64,000 nucleotides of DNA from contig JACFNZ010000002.1 in NCBI GenBank assembly GCA_019454605.1, forward strand, positions 1 through 64,000, read 5' to 3'. Made by a program: the position numbers and the translations under genes. Of the stretch, positions 20,780-31,094 are shown piece by piece (positions within the stretch are counted from its first letter, which is position 1; each line of letters opens with the position of its first letter). The DNA is from Candidatus Altimarinota bacterium. Lineage in GTDB: Bacteria > Patescibacteriota > Gracilibacteria > BD1-5 > UBA6164. The notes below the pieces were generated by a model, which had not been told where the DNA came from, made no database searches, and saw only the letters and a program-made list of their open reading frames with translations.

Positions 20780-23700
20780 TTAACTCTTGCTTAATTTTCT
20801 CACTACATTTTTTAATAATATAGTTTGTTTGATATATTTATTTTTTAATTCAAGAGAATTTGATTGTTTCTCAAAAAGATATTTAGCAATTAAAAACTCA
20901 TTCAATCTTTCTATGTAATTACTTTTATCAGTTGGTTTTATTTTATTGTTAAAAATAATATATAAAGACAATCTTGTGATTAAACTACTTATTTTATAGT
21001 TTTCTATCTGAGCAACTTTATAGTTTTGAATTTTAATATATTTTATTACATCACTATCTTTTTTTGCATTTTCTCTTTCTTGTAGCATCTTTTTCTTTAA
21101 ATTTTCAACATATGACTTATCTTTTACAATAGGAGTATTTTTATCATCTTCATTATTTGAACTATTTGAACTAACTGGTTTTTGCCCACACATACCATCA
21201 TAATAACTAGGAGAATAATCTCACTTAGGACAATTATCTATTCTAAGTGTTACTCATCATCCACCTCAAGAGCTAGATCATCAGTTTCATCATGAAGGTG
21301 GAGGAGTTACAGGTGGTGTAACTGGAGGAGTTACAGGTGGAACTACGGCTAAGTCATTTACTAAAGCAAAATATGTAAAGTCAGTAGTTTCAAAAGATAT
21401 ATTAGATCAGTTTTTTGTTGAAGAGATTTCAGTCCAATTTATTCCATCTTCTGATTTTAGTATTTTATAATTAGCACTACTATTTGCTATAGGAAGAGTT
21501 ATTTTTATTTTTTGATTTAATTTTATTCAAACTCAAAGTGAATCAGCTCAGATTTTTAAAATATTTTCTATATTTAAGTCTTTTAATTTTTGAGTATTAA
21601 ATACTGCATTTTCTCAAATAAACTCATTTTTATTTATAAAAATTGGCAATTTAAATCATCAATTCCATATTCAAGAGTGAGTTAAAGTATCAAAAAATGT
21701 TTCTCAAGTTCAAAAACTTAAAGTTATTCAAGAGTTAAAAGATATATCTTTTACACTTCAAGAGTAGACAGTTTGTCATGAATTAGTTCATCAAGTGAGA
21801 GTTATTTCTTCAACAGGATTATTAAATAAAGTAAATCTATCAGTTGAAGTATTTCAAGAAACTAAAGTATTATTATATTTTGCAAAATAACTATCTTTAT
21901 CAAGTGGAATTATGGTATTTGTACTATTTGTTTCAAATTTTTTAGGAGTGTTTATAACTCAACTAGCCATATATTTATCATATTGATTATCAACTATATC
22001 AAGCTCATAATAATATGTTTTTTCTTTAGGCAATGTTACTTCTATATTGAAACTATTGTCATTTTTATTGTAAGTATAATTATCCATAGTCCATTTTGAG
22101 AACTCTTTTAAATTGTTTTTATCTTCTCAATACCTTAGTTTTAGATAAGATCAATCTTTAAATCTAAAGTTTTTATCATCAATTTTAAATTTTAAAGAAA
22201 CTCCCACACTTCACCACCATTTTTCTTTATACTCAACTCTCATTAAATTTGGTGTAGGAATGCTTGTATTTAAGTCATCATCTAAATTATAATTTCATCA
22301 AAAATAACTATTTACATCTATATTGTATAAAGATGAAAGTATTTTACTATAAATTGATCTATAATCAATTCAAACCCCAAACCAGTCATTGTATTCTTTT
22401 TTTGGTTCTAGTTTTCAAGTAACTTTTTGAGGAATAGAATTTTTAAAAGTATTATTTGTAGAAAGTATAAAATATCATCATCATTGTCAGTGATCAGTTC
22501 AAGCTCATCAATTTGCTTTTAGTGTTCTTCAAAATTCACTATAAATTATAATTGTCACATCTTTTCAAGCATTTTTTTCTCTTTGGAAAAAAGCAGTTAT
22601 ATCTTGTGCTAGGTCTTTTGTTCTATCATTTAAATTATAATCTCACATCAATTGCTCTCAGTGAGTGTCATATCATCCACCTCAAGGCACATAATAAGTA
22701 ATTCAAAGTCAATTATTTATAAGTCCAGAAACAAAATTCAATCTTCAACTTAAAGTCCATCACACACTTTCTTGTCAAGAATTTGCTACATTGTCTAAAG
22801 TAATAGAATTTTTAAATGTAGATTTTGAATCAAGGGGATAGGTTCTATTATTTAAAATATCTTTCAAAGTATTTATTTGATATGTTTTTTCATCATTTGT
22901 TGTAGTCCAAGTATTATTTTTGTATTTTATAGAATTTTGTCCAATATTTATAAAATTTCAATTTGTATAAATAGGTGGTCTTGAAGTTCATAAAACTATA
23001 TTATTTAATGGATTTGGATCATTTTTTATCAATTCTCAAATAAGCCCAGGAGCTCAAATACTTTGAGATCAATTTTTACTTGCCACTTGTATTTGTGCAC
23101 TATCATGAGCTCTTGAATGATTTGGAGTTCAAACTCTGTTTATTATTCTTAAATCTCAGTTATCAAAATATGGCTTAAATGCTTCTAAGCTTTTATTTAA
23201 ATATACTTCTCATAAATCTATTAAATTAGATGAATCTATTGCAAGACTTTGTCTTATTGTTTGATAATAATTAAAATCTTGTTTTGGAATAATTCAGTTC
23301 ATCCAATCGTATCAACCATTTAATTCTACCATTATTAGTTTAGAATTTTGGTTATTTATAGGAGTTGATCAAGAGACTTCATTTGACTCGTTTAAATCAA
23401 TTCAATTTAATAAAATAAACTCACTTTGAGCAAGCATAATTGCTAAAGCTCATTTTATATATTTATTTCTATAATTGTTATCATTTGGTAAAAATAATCT
23501 TTTATTTCCTTTGTCATCAAATAATAAGAAATTTTTTAGCTTTTCAGTTACTGAAGCGGGCAATTTTACTCCCAAATATAAATAATTTTCAAGTTGTTCT
23601 ATAAGTTCATCTGGATTTATATCTCTTTCTAAAGTAAAATCATTATCTACAGTAAAGTTAAAATTATTTACTATATATTTTCAAGTTCAATAAGTTATTG

Positions 23701-25363
23701 TTCAAGAATTTGTAGTTAAATTTCAAGTTTCTAAGTTGTAATTTCAAGCTATATCAATTCTATTTCAAGAGTTTGTTAATACATAAAATTCAGGCATTTT
23801 TATCGTTCAAGTAGCAAAATTTATAGTATTTCACTCAAAAGTTACTTCAAGATTTGATAAATTTATATTTCAAGAAAATGTATTTTTATTATTTGTTTCA
23901 AAATCAATATTTCAAATATTTATTTTTCTTGTAATTGGAACTAAGTCACTAAAAATATATGATCAAGTTTGGCTATTAAAAGCTATTTTTGAGGCAAAAG
24001 TAGACCATTGATTATGAAAATAAGCATTCATAAAGTTTTTATTGTCATCAAATCAACCTCTTCAAAAAATACTTCTAGGATTATATGGTATCCAATCAAG
24101 ATTTGTAAGTAAAGAAGGGTCATTTATGAGTTCATCAGTAATTTGAGGATTTTTATAGTGAAGGAGCTTTAGTGTTCAAATAGCAAGTTCTAAAGGATTT
24201 TTATATCTTAAACTATTCATCACTTCATCACTATAGAGTATATCTGAAGATAAAAGAGTTTTTATAGCAGGATAGAGTTCAAAATTATTTGATAAAATCG
24301 TATTTCAAAGATTTTTTATTTCATTTTCTGTTGGCTCATCTTTCACATAAAACTTTAATAATCTCCATGCTAAAAAATATGCTATTTCATTTTTTCTTTT
24401 TGAAAAAATATAGTCAATTGCATTGTCTCAAAGTCAATTATTTCAAGAAATAGGATTTATTATCAAAGTATTGTTTATAGTTCAACTATTTGAATCATAA
24501 AATGAAAAACTATCTCAAGAGCTTAGACTTCAAGTTAAAAAAGTTATTCAAGTTGAAGTGTTATGATAAGCATTATCAAAAGTAACTTTTTTATCACTTC
24601 AAGCTCTAAATCAAGTCAAAATTCTTGCAAATGCTGCCACATCTGTTTCTTCATAATTTCTTACAGCTAGGGGATTATCTCAGTTTTCCCAAGGTTTATA
24701 TTCTCACATCAAAAAAAGTTGCATAAGCTCTCTTGCATAGTTTTCATTTGGATAGTTTTTATCTGGTTGGTTTAATAAATCAAGATAAGTTCACATAGCA
24801 AAGCTATTTTCTGGAGTTGTTGTATCAAATAAAACTTTTTTAATCAGTGTTTTATAATTTCAAAGAGAATTATCAAAAAGTAAATCAAAGTGATTTTCTA
24901 CATCTAAATAACTAATATCATTTATCCCATTTCAAGTTCTATCTACAGGAAAAATATCTTCAAAAAGTGAAAATAATTTTCTTTTTGCTTCATAGGGGTC
25001 TATATAATATCTATAAGCATAAAATTTTCTCATAGAATTTGTATCACTTGGATTGAAAGTAGGTCATTTAAAATCATTTATTTTTTGATTGTAATCATCT
25101 CTATTTGGTCAATTTTGTGAAGGGAAAAGGAGATTTACAGCATTTTCAGCACTTCAAGCATTGTATAGATCTTGAATTATTTGAGGATTTACTCATATTA
25201 AAGCTCTTTTTGCAAGATGAGTTGCTTTTTCTATAGTCCAAGGGCTTGAGCTTCAGTTTGTAGAAACTGCATTTGAATAGTTAAAAGGAACTAGAGAAAA
25301 TAGAATTGTTAAAATTAAGCTTAAAGAGATAATTTTTTTAAATAAAAATATGTTTTTTATCAT
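20780..25363 (-). CDS. Giant secreted DUF1800 + DUF1501 fusion protein
   Basis: A 1,527-residue protein. Signal peptide at residues 1-33 ('LILTILFSLVPFNYSNA'). Residues about 45-330 and on show the DUF1800 pattern ('KATHLAKRALIGVNPQII', 'NYARELMQLFLMGEY'). A DUF1501/sulfatase-like part follows around 780-1000: 'MVELNGGYDWMNGIIP', 'AHDSAQIQVASKNGS', 'GAPGLIGELI', 'VTIIIYSEFGRTLKANGGAGTDHGQGG'. Ig-like/Fn3-like segments, a 'PPVTPPVTPP' linker and a Cys-containing helical tail close it. DUF1800 and DUF1501 are usually separate neighbouring genes with a role in secretion or the envelope. TGA occurs dozens of times. The function of the fusion is unknown. Confidence 0.82.
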
Positions 25364-25432
25364 TATATTTTAATTAAAGATTATTTATTATTTTATAGTA
25401 ATTTTATTTTTTTTGTCAAGATGGGGGTTTAA

Positions 25433-25765
25433 TTATAATCAAAAAGCTATTTTAATTTTTTCATTAAGTAAATTTTTGTATTTTAAATCTAATTTTCATA
25501 AAATAGAAATAATTCTTTCTTTATCAATTGTTCTAATTTGTAATAAGTCAATTCTTGAAGTATTTTTTAATCAATTTATTTTAGTGTTTTCAATAATTAA
25601 AGTATGGGGATAATCTTTTATAATAGATGAAATAATAGCAATTACAAATGTTTTTGAATTTTTATTTGCAAAATCATTTTGTATAATGATACAAGGTCTT
25701 ATTCATGCTTGTTCACTTCACTTTACAGGATTTAAATCAACTAAAATTATATCAAATTTATTCAT
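25433..25765 (-). CDS. MazF/PemK-type endoribonuclease toxin
   Basis: A 110-residue PemK/MazF family toxin: '[28 protein letters not shown]' is the diagnostic N-terminus (here 'P-V-K-G-S-E-Q-x-G-x-R-P'), with the catalytic Arg in GIRP, followed by 'TFVIAIISSIIKD' and 'SRIDLLQIRTIDKERI'. MazF toxins cut mRNA at short sequences. The gene starts 3 nt after the upstream antitoxin's stop, so the pair is translated together. Confidence 0.9.
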
Positions 25766-25768
25766 AAA

Positions 25769-25996
25769 TTATAAATTACCTAAATATTTTGTATTATTTT
25801 GCATTTCAGATAAATACTCTTCATCTTTTCACATATTTAAATATGCTTGTTCTAGTTGATGTGTTTTCTTGAAATCAATATATTCTCAAATAATATTTTC
25901 AAGTATTTTTCTTTTTGATAATTTATTTTTTTTAGCTTCATTGTCTATAAAATCATAAAAAAAGCTATCAATATTTGTCATTAATTTTGTAGTCAT
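25769..25996 (-). CDS. MazE-like antitoxin
   Basis: A 75-residue acidic/helical protein located 3 nt upstream of the MazF-type toxin. 'KKNKLSKRKILENIIGEYIDFKKTHQLEQAYLNM' fits a ribbon-helix-helix followed by a toxin-wrapping helix, as in Phd/MazE-like or RHH antitoxins. Assignment is from position and size. ATG at 25996. Confidence 0.65.
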
Positions 25997-26062
25997 ATAT
26001 ATGTTTTAATATATAAATATATATATAATATTTAATTTTGTAATAAATTCAAATCTATTTTT

Positions 26063-27565
26063 TTAAAAAATTACAGTTATTAAATATAAGCTTAAAATAA
26101 ATAAAACTACACTAGAAAAAATAGAGGAATATTTAGAAAATAAGTTAATTTTTTCAAATACTTTTTTTCTTAAAATAAAAGTCATTATCATAACAAAAAA
26201 CAAACATAAAAATATTCAAATTCACAAAGAAAAAATCATTGGCAATATCAGTTGAAAGCTTCAAAGTGAAAATAAAAGTAAAAATATACTCCAACCAAAA
26301 GTACAAGGAACAAGCCCGGATATAAATCATAATAAAAAAGTTTGTTTTATATTGTATGATTTATATTGTTCATTTTTTTGTTTAATTGACTTGTATATTA
26401 AATACAAACTAAAAAATGATAAAATTATAACTGAAACTCTTTGGATATAGAGCATATAATTTGAAATATCATAAAAGTTTAAAAATATTTTTGTTACTCA
26501 AAAAAGTATAACTATATCTATAAGGTGAGTTATTGAAAAAATAGTTATAAATACTAGTCAATCAAAGAAATTTTTATTTTTATCAAGTATATAAGATATA
26601 AGCAAACTTTTTGAATGCCCAGGTCACATAGCATGGATAAAACCTAAAAAAACTACAGCTAAAAGTATGTAAATCAAACTATCGTTACTTTTATTTTTTA
26701 CATATTTTCATATATTTTCTAAAGTTTTTATAAAATAATCATTTGTAAATCAAGAAGTTAAAAGTCAGTTATTTGCAATATTTATATGACTTTGACCTAA
26801 TGTGTCACAATCTTTTTGAGTTTTAATTTGATTTTTTATATTTTCAAGTATATAGTTTGGGATCTCTTTTCTTGGTTCTTGGTTTGGTCAAAAGTTGTTA
26901 TCAAGAGGGTTAAAAGATCAATAAATCTCTTCATAATCAGTATAAAAATCTCAATCTGAATCTATTTTATTTGGATTTGTTTTATAAATTGACTCTTCTT
27001 CATCAGATAATCAATCTCAATCACTATCAATTACACATTTTTTGAAATTTTTTGATAAATCAAAAGTATAAATTTTTAAATTTGAATTTAAAACAGAAAG
27101 TCAAATAGGTGCTTTTGAAACTTTAGAATCATTTAGATTATAAACAGTTATTTGATTTGTTTGAAGTGGAAAATTATCAAAAAAATAAATTTCAATTTGC
27201 CCCTTTTTTATATCTTCATCACACTTAAAATGATAATTTATTTCAAGTCATCTTGAAAGTATTTGATACTCTTCAAGATCAAGTATTTCTATGCTACTTA
27301 AAGGACAATAAGTATTGTTTGATTTTAATTTTATCGTTTGATTTATATATTTTTGTATTATATCTTTATAATTATAATATTCATAAACTGATTTTGGATG
27401 AATATTGTTTTTTGCAAGTAAATATTCTATTTCATAACTATGAAAATAAGTTGTAATATTTAAATAATTTTGATTAAAACTCAAAAAACTTGAAGAAATA
27501 TCAAGTGGATGAGCAAGTGTTTGAATAGGGAATAAAAGTAGGAAAAAGATGAGTATTTTTTTCAT
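26063..27565 (-). CDS. NicO/RcnA-like nickel-cobalt transporter with Ca-binding repeats
   Basis: A 500-residue protein. Signal peptide (residues 1-18, ending 'QTLAHPLDI'), an extracytoplasmic domain of about 250 residues containing two D-x-D-x-D-G calcium-type repeats ('DSDGDGLSDEEE', 'DSDGDFYTDYEE', like thrombospondin type 3), then six or so membrane helices. The first membrane segment has HAMGPGHSKSL, matching the H-x4-D/G-P-x-H metal motif of NicO/HupE/RcnA transporters. Probably exports or imports Ni/Co; the calcium-repeat periplasmic part is unusual. Confidence 0.78.
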
Positions 27566-27712
27566 TTTTTAATATTTTTAGAATTTATTGTTTTTTATTA
27601 TATAAATTCATTTATGTTTTGCAAAATGAAAAAATTGTGGAGTTATTAAAAAAAGTTGAAATAAAATAATTAGTAATATAATACAAACTATTTATAATTT
27701 ATAAGTTATTTT

Positions 27713-28303
27713 ATGAAGTCTAAAATTGAGTTACTATTGAGTGAAATAAAACAAAAAAAAGAGGATTTATATATCGAATATTCTAAACTAAAAGAAAAAT
27801 ATTGATATGTAATAGAACAGTGAAAAGTTAAATTTAAAGAAGAAATAAAAAAGAAAAATAAATTTTATAAAATATCTATTTTTGAATCTATTTTTTCAGC
27901 AAGAGTTAGGGAGGTATTATCTGCACCATTTATATATGCAATGATAGTCCCAGCAATTATTTTAGATATATTTCTATTTATTTTTCAACAAACAGCTATT
28001 AGATTATATAAAATTCCACTTGTTAAAAGAAGTGATTATATAATTTTTGATAGAAAACAATTAGATTATTTAAACCTAATTCAAAAAGTAAATTGTCTTT
28101 ATTGTTCATATGTTAATTGACTTTTTTCATATGCAGTTGAAATAGCTTGAAGAACAGAAAAATATTGGTGTCCAATAAAAAATGCTTCAAAAAAGAAATG
28201 ATGACATGATTGGGAAGAATATTTTGCTGATTATTGAGATCCAGAAACATTTATGAAAATTATGGGAAGTATAGAAGAATTTAAAAAAAATAAGAAAATT
28301 TAA
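27713..28303 (+). CDS. Conserved hypothetical membrane protein with CxxC motif
   Basis: A 196-residue protein: an N-terminal coiled coil of about 50 residues, a membrane segment around 75-95 ('FIYAMIVPAIILDIFLFIFQ'), then 'NCLYCSYVNGLFSYAVEIAGRTEKYWCPIKNASKK' with a CxxC and a further Cys that could bind a metal, and a Glu/Asp-rich tail. The 'YCSYvNGl...ARTE.YWCPIK' pattern recurs in many bacteria as an uncharacterised family. Function unknown. ATG 27713 follows an A+T-rich divergent region with the NicO gene. Confidence 0.75.
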
Positions 28304-28510
28304 ATATAATTAAAAGTTATCTAAAAAGTATTAAACTATTTAAGTAGTAAAATTACTACTCAAAGCTCTTAAAAAAGGTAATTGTCTCAAATGGTGGCAC
28401 AAACAAGACACTCGTCTAACTTTTTGCCAAATTATATTTGAGAATAAATATGAAGTTATAAAGATTTATGAGAATATTAGGAGAATTATTTTGCAAATTT
28501 GAGAACAAAA
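28304..28510. other. Unassigned 207-nt intergenic stretch
   Basis: Between a membrane protein and a terminator. The plus strand holds one frame open from about 28342 to a TAG at 28515 encoding some 57 residues without ATG ('KWWHKQDTRLTFCQ' in it), less A+T-rich in the middle than flanks. It could be a decayed gene or an RNA. No known RNA family was recognised. Confidence 0.25.
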
Positions 28511-28538
28511 AAACTAGAACGGATGTTCTAGTTTTTTT
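28507..28538. terminator. Bidirectional hairpin terminator
   Basis: Nine-bp stem AACTAGAAC / GTTCTAGTT with GGAT loop (28512-28533), A-run before and T7 after. It overlaps the stop codon of the minus-strand gene and could also end plus-strand transcription from 27.7 kb. Confidence 0.85.
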
Positions 28539-28938
28539 AAAATTTAAACAATTCATAAATTTCTTTATGATTATTTTTTATTTCTTGTTCCCACCAAGTA
28601 GTTTCATTATTACCTCAATAATGAGTTTTTGCATAAATAAATAAAATTTCACATTGATTTCTTTCTTCATCAACAAAAACAATTATTCTATTTCAAGAAG
28701 TTTTTGCTGATTCATTTGATCAAACTATTTTAAATTCACATTTTGCAATATATCAAGTATCACAAATATGTATTTTTTCAGCTTTTGTGCTCTTTAAATA
28801 CATTTCAATATCAGAAAGCATCATATGAATAAATTCAAAAGTTTTATCCCAAGATTTATATTTTTTTATAAAATTTTTCATAAAATGTCTTGTAGCGTAC
28901 TCACTTACTACAACATTATAATTTTTTCTAATAGACAT
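28537..28938 (-). CDS. Toxin of Panacea (DUF4065) module, RelE/HigB-like
   Basis: A 133-residue protein overlapping the Panacea antitoxin gene by 11 nt. Strand-rich: 'TGYIAKCEFKIVG', 'GNRIIVFVDEERNQCEILFIYAKTHYGGNNETTWWEQEI' has the Arg and late Tyr/Lys/His expected in RelE/HigB-like mRNA interferases. Panacea antitoxins pair with varied toxins, RelE/HigB-like ones among them, so this assignment rests on both fold pattern and context. Terminator at its 3' end. Confidence 0.6.
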
Positions 28939-29611
28939 TTTCTAGCTCTTCTTGAGTTATAAGTAAATACGGAATTACTTCTCTATCATATGACATCATC
29001 CAAGGAAGTTGATTGTGAGTAAATTCAACTATTTCTTGTGTTCTTTTTCATTTCCATTTTTTAGCAATATCTTGAAGCATTTGAAATTCATCATCATTTA
29101 ATTTATCATGATTTGGATTTTCAATATTTTCTATGAGATATGCAGGTCATTTTACTTTAACGCTTATTTCTTTTTCTTCGAAAAGTTCATCTAAAGTAGA
29201 AAAATAAGCATCTGGAACAGGTCATTGAGCAAATTTTTTATATTCTAAACCTGTAATTGGTACTAAATTGTAATAGTACCAAGCAAAATCAAGCAAATAA
29301 CAAAGTTTTGCTAATTTTGTTTTTGTTATTTTACCATCATCATCAGCTCAATATTTTATAAAATTTGTAATTATTTGTTTGTATTTATCCCAATCAATAT
29401 TTTTAGAACTTAAAGTTTTAGTATCAGTTTCTATAAAATTATCTATTTCAACTCATAAAAGTTCTGATAATTTTACTGCTTGTCATAAAGTTGGTTCTAT
29501 ATTTCACTTCTCTAATTTTGAAAATGTTTGACGAGTGATTCACAGATACTTAGCTACTTCATCTTGAGTAAGTTTTTTTTCTTTTCTTATGTTTTCTATA
29601 TTTGCTACCAT
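28928..29611 (-). CDS. HTH + Panacea (DUF4065/SocA-like) antitoxin
   Basis: A 227-residue protein with an N-terminal XRE helix-turn-helix ('IRKEKKLTQDEVAKYLGITRQTFSKLEKG', residues 7-35) and a Panacea domain (about 75-200; 'KITKTKLAKLCYLLDFAWYYYNLVPITGLEYKKFAQGPVPDAYFSTL' carries the K-L-x-Y...G-P-V-P signature). In known systems the Panacea part neutralises the toxin and the HTH represses the operon. Palindromes lie just upstream (29664-29703). Confidence 0.88.
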
Positions 29612-29663
29612 AATACATTGGTTAGTATTAATATGTACCTATAGTATATGATTTATTAGTTTT

Positions 29664-29703
29664 TGTCAAAAGTATTTGACATATTTTTAACATAAAATGT
29701 TAA
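29664..29703. promoter_or_regulatory. Two palindromic operator-like sites
   Basis: TGTCAAA-AGTA-TTTGACA (29664-29681) and TTAACAT-AAA-ATGTTAA (29687-29703) are perfect 7-bp inverted repeats 5 nt apart, 53 nt upstream of the HTH-Panacea start. They are the obvious candidates for self-repression by the XRE domain. Confidence 0.6.
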
Positions 29704-29779
29704 AATAGTTAACATTTAAATTGACAAAATATATTAAGTTTTTAAAATATGTTAACTTTAATTTTAACAAAAATAAAAA

Positions 29780-30259
29780 ATGACTCTCACTCCTTGGTAT
29801 AAAAAACACTCTTTTTCTAAATATTTTTTTCAACATTCAGAAAAAATAGTTGCTTGAATTTTAGCTCCATTATTTATCGCAATATTTTTTTATTTTGATG
29901 GAACTCCCTGGAAGTGGGAAGAAATAAATCCTATAACTATGCCTCCACCAATAAGGATTATTTTGAGTGCTTTTGTTTATATAACTTTTTGAGCATTTTT
30001 ATATTTTATTAGAGTTTATCAAGTTCTTTATTATTTATTACCATATTGATGATTTGTTAAAATAAAAGCAATTATATGGGCTTGATTAATACTTTTTTCA
30101 TATTTTTATGTAATTCCTTTTTTAATTTGAATAGCAAATTTTGTTATAATGGTTTGATATAATTTATTTACTTTGCTTCTCTATATTGCACCACCAATAT
30201 TTTTTGGAATATTGATTTGATGATTAATATTTATTTATAAAAAATATAAAAAGAACTAA
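29780..30259 (+). CDS. Hypothetical membrane protein
   Basis: A 159-residue protein with four hydrophobic segments (around residues 23-41, 57-80, 96-113 and 120-150) and a basic C-terminal tail (YKKYKKN). No family recognised. It is divergent from the Panacea operon and shares its promoter region; whether it belongs to that system is unknown. It ends in a hairpin shared with the DUF559 gene. Confidence 0.6.
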
Positions 30260-30281
30260 GATTTTTCTTAGTTCTTTTTAT
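30251..30281. terminator. Bidirectional terminator
   Basis: Ten-bp stem AAGAACTAAG / CTTAGTTCTT (30251-30276) with 6-nt loop and T5; it contains the stop codons of both convergent genes. Confidence 0.85.
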
Positions 30282-30579
30282 TGCAATTATTTAAAATACT
30301 TTCACAAACCCCATCAAAATTTTTCATAACTTCTTCATTTGAAAATCTTATAACTTTTAATCATAATCACTCTAAAATATGAGTTCTTTCAACATCATAA
30401 GCCTTTCATTGATCATCAAAATGACTTTCTCAATCTATTTCAATAACTAGTTTTAATTTTGGAATATAAAAATCGACTATAAAATTATCTATTGGTCTTT
30501 GTCTTAAAACCCTAATATCATGATTTTTTTGAAATTCTCTAAAAAAATTATACCAAAGTTTTTTCTCTGGTTCTGTCAT
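30268..30579 (-). CDS. DUF559 endonuclease-like protein (start uncertain)
   Basis: From ATG 30579 the product has 103 residues: 'MTEPEKKLWYNFFREFQ', 'LRQRPIDNFIVDFYIPKLKLVIEIDGESHFDDQGKAYDVERTHILEGLGLKVIRFSN'. The I-V-D-F-Y...L-x-x-E-I-D-G core is that of DUF559, a Vsr/PD-(D/E)xK-related nuclease domain. The family's usual first 15-20 residues are present upstream in frame ('LLFNPKLKERTRELRKN') but there is no ATG, GTG or TTG there, only ATT at 30633 or 30639; the frame opens right after the stop of the gene at 30649. An ATT start or coupling is possible. Confidence 0.75.
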
Positions 30580-30648
30580 ATTTTTTCTTAATTCTCTTGT
30601 TCTTTCTTTGAGTTTAGGATTAAAAAGTAAAATAGTAATGCAGTAAAA

Positions 30649-30972
30649 TTAGAGATTTGATAATATTCATACGATACTTCAGAAAATAACTACAAAGATG
30701 ATAACATTTATAAAACAAATTATCAGTCAAGCTATCGCAAGTCATCTAGGTCTTTTAAAAACTCCTATAAAAGAGAATATAAAAGCTAATAACCATAAAA
30801 TTTGTCATATAGCTGGAATCCAAGATATAAATAAATTTATAAGTGCTAAAACAAATCATGCTGTTGCGAGTCAATTAGACTCTTGAACTACATTTTGTAT
30901 AGCTACTTTTTGATATGGTTCTGGTGAAATTTTATCGGTCATTTGATGGTTTTCAGTAGTATTATTTTGCAT
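30649..30972 (-). CDS. Small membrane protein (DUF4190-like)
   Basis: A 107-residue protein with a soluble N-terminus of 35 residues and three hydrophobic segments containing small-residue patterns 'GLATAGFVLALINLFISWIPAIG', 'LWLLAFIFSFIGVFKRP', 'GLAIAGLIICFINVII', which resemble the DUF4190 fold. Function unknown. It lies immediately upstream of, and in the same frame as, the DUF559 gene. Confidence 0.65.
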
Positions 30973-31094
30973 ATTTTAAAAGTTAAGAAATATTATTGAA
31001 TATAAATCTTGAGAAATTAGCAAACTGACTTTGAATTGATATTAAAGATTTATTTTAATGAAATATGAAAAATAAAATCTTTAGTTTTCAATAA

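Noticed and set aside
21300-21350. Short repeats GGAGTTACAGGTGG as a CRISPR-like or direct repeat array
   Set aside because: They encode the 'PPVTPPVTPP' linker of the giant minus-strand protein.
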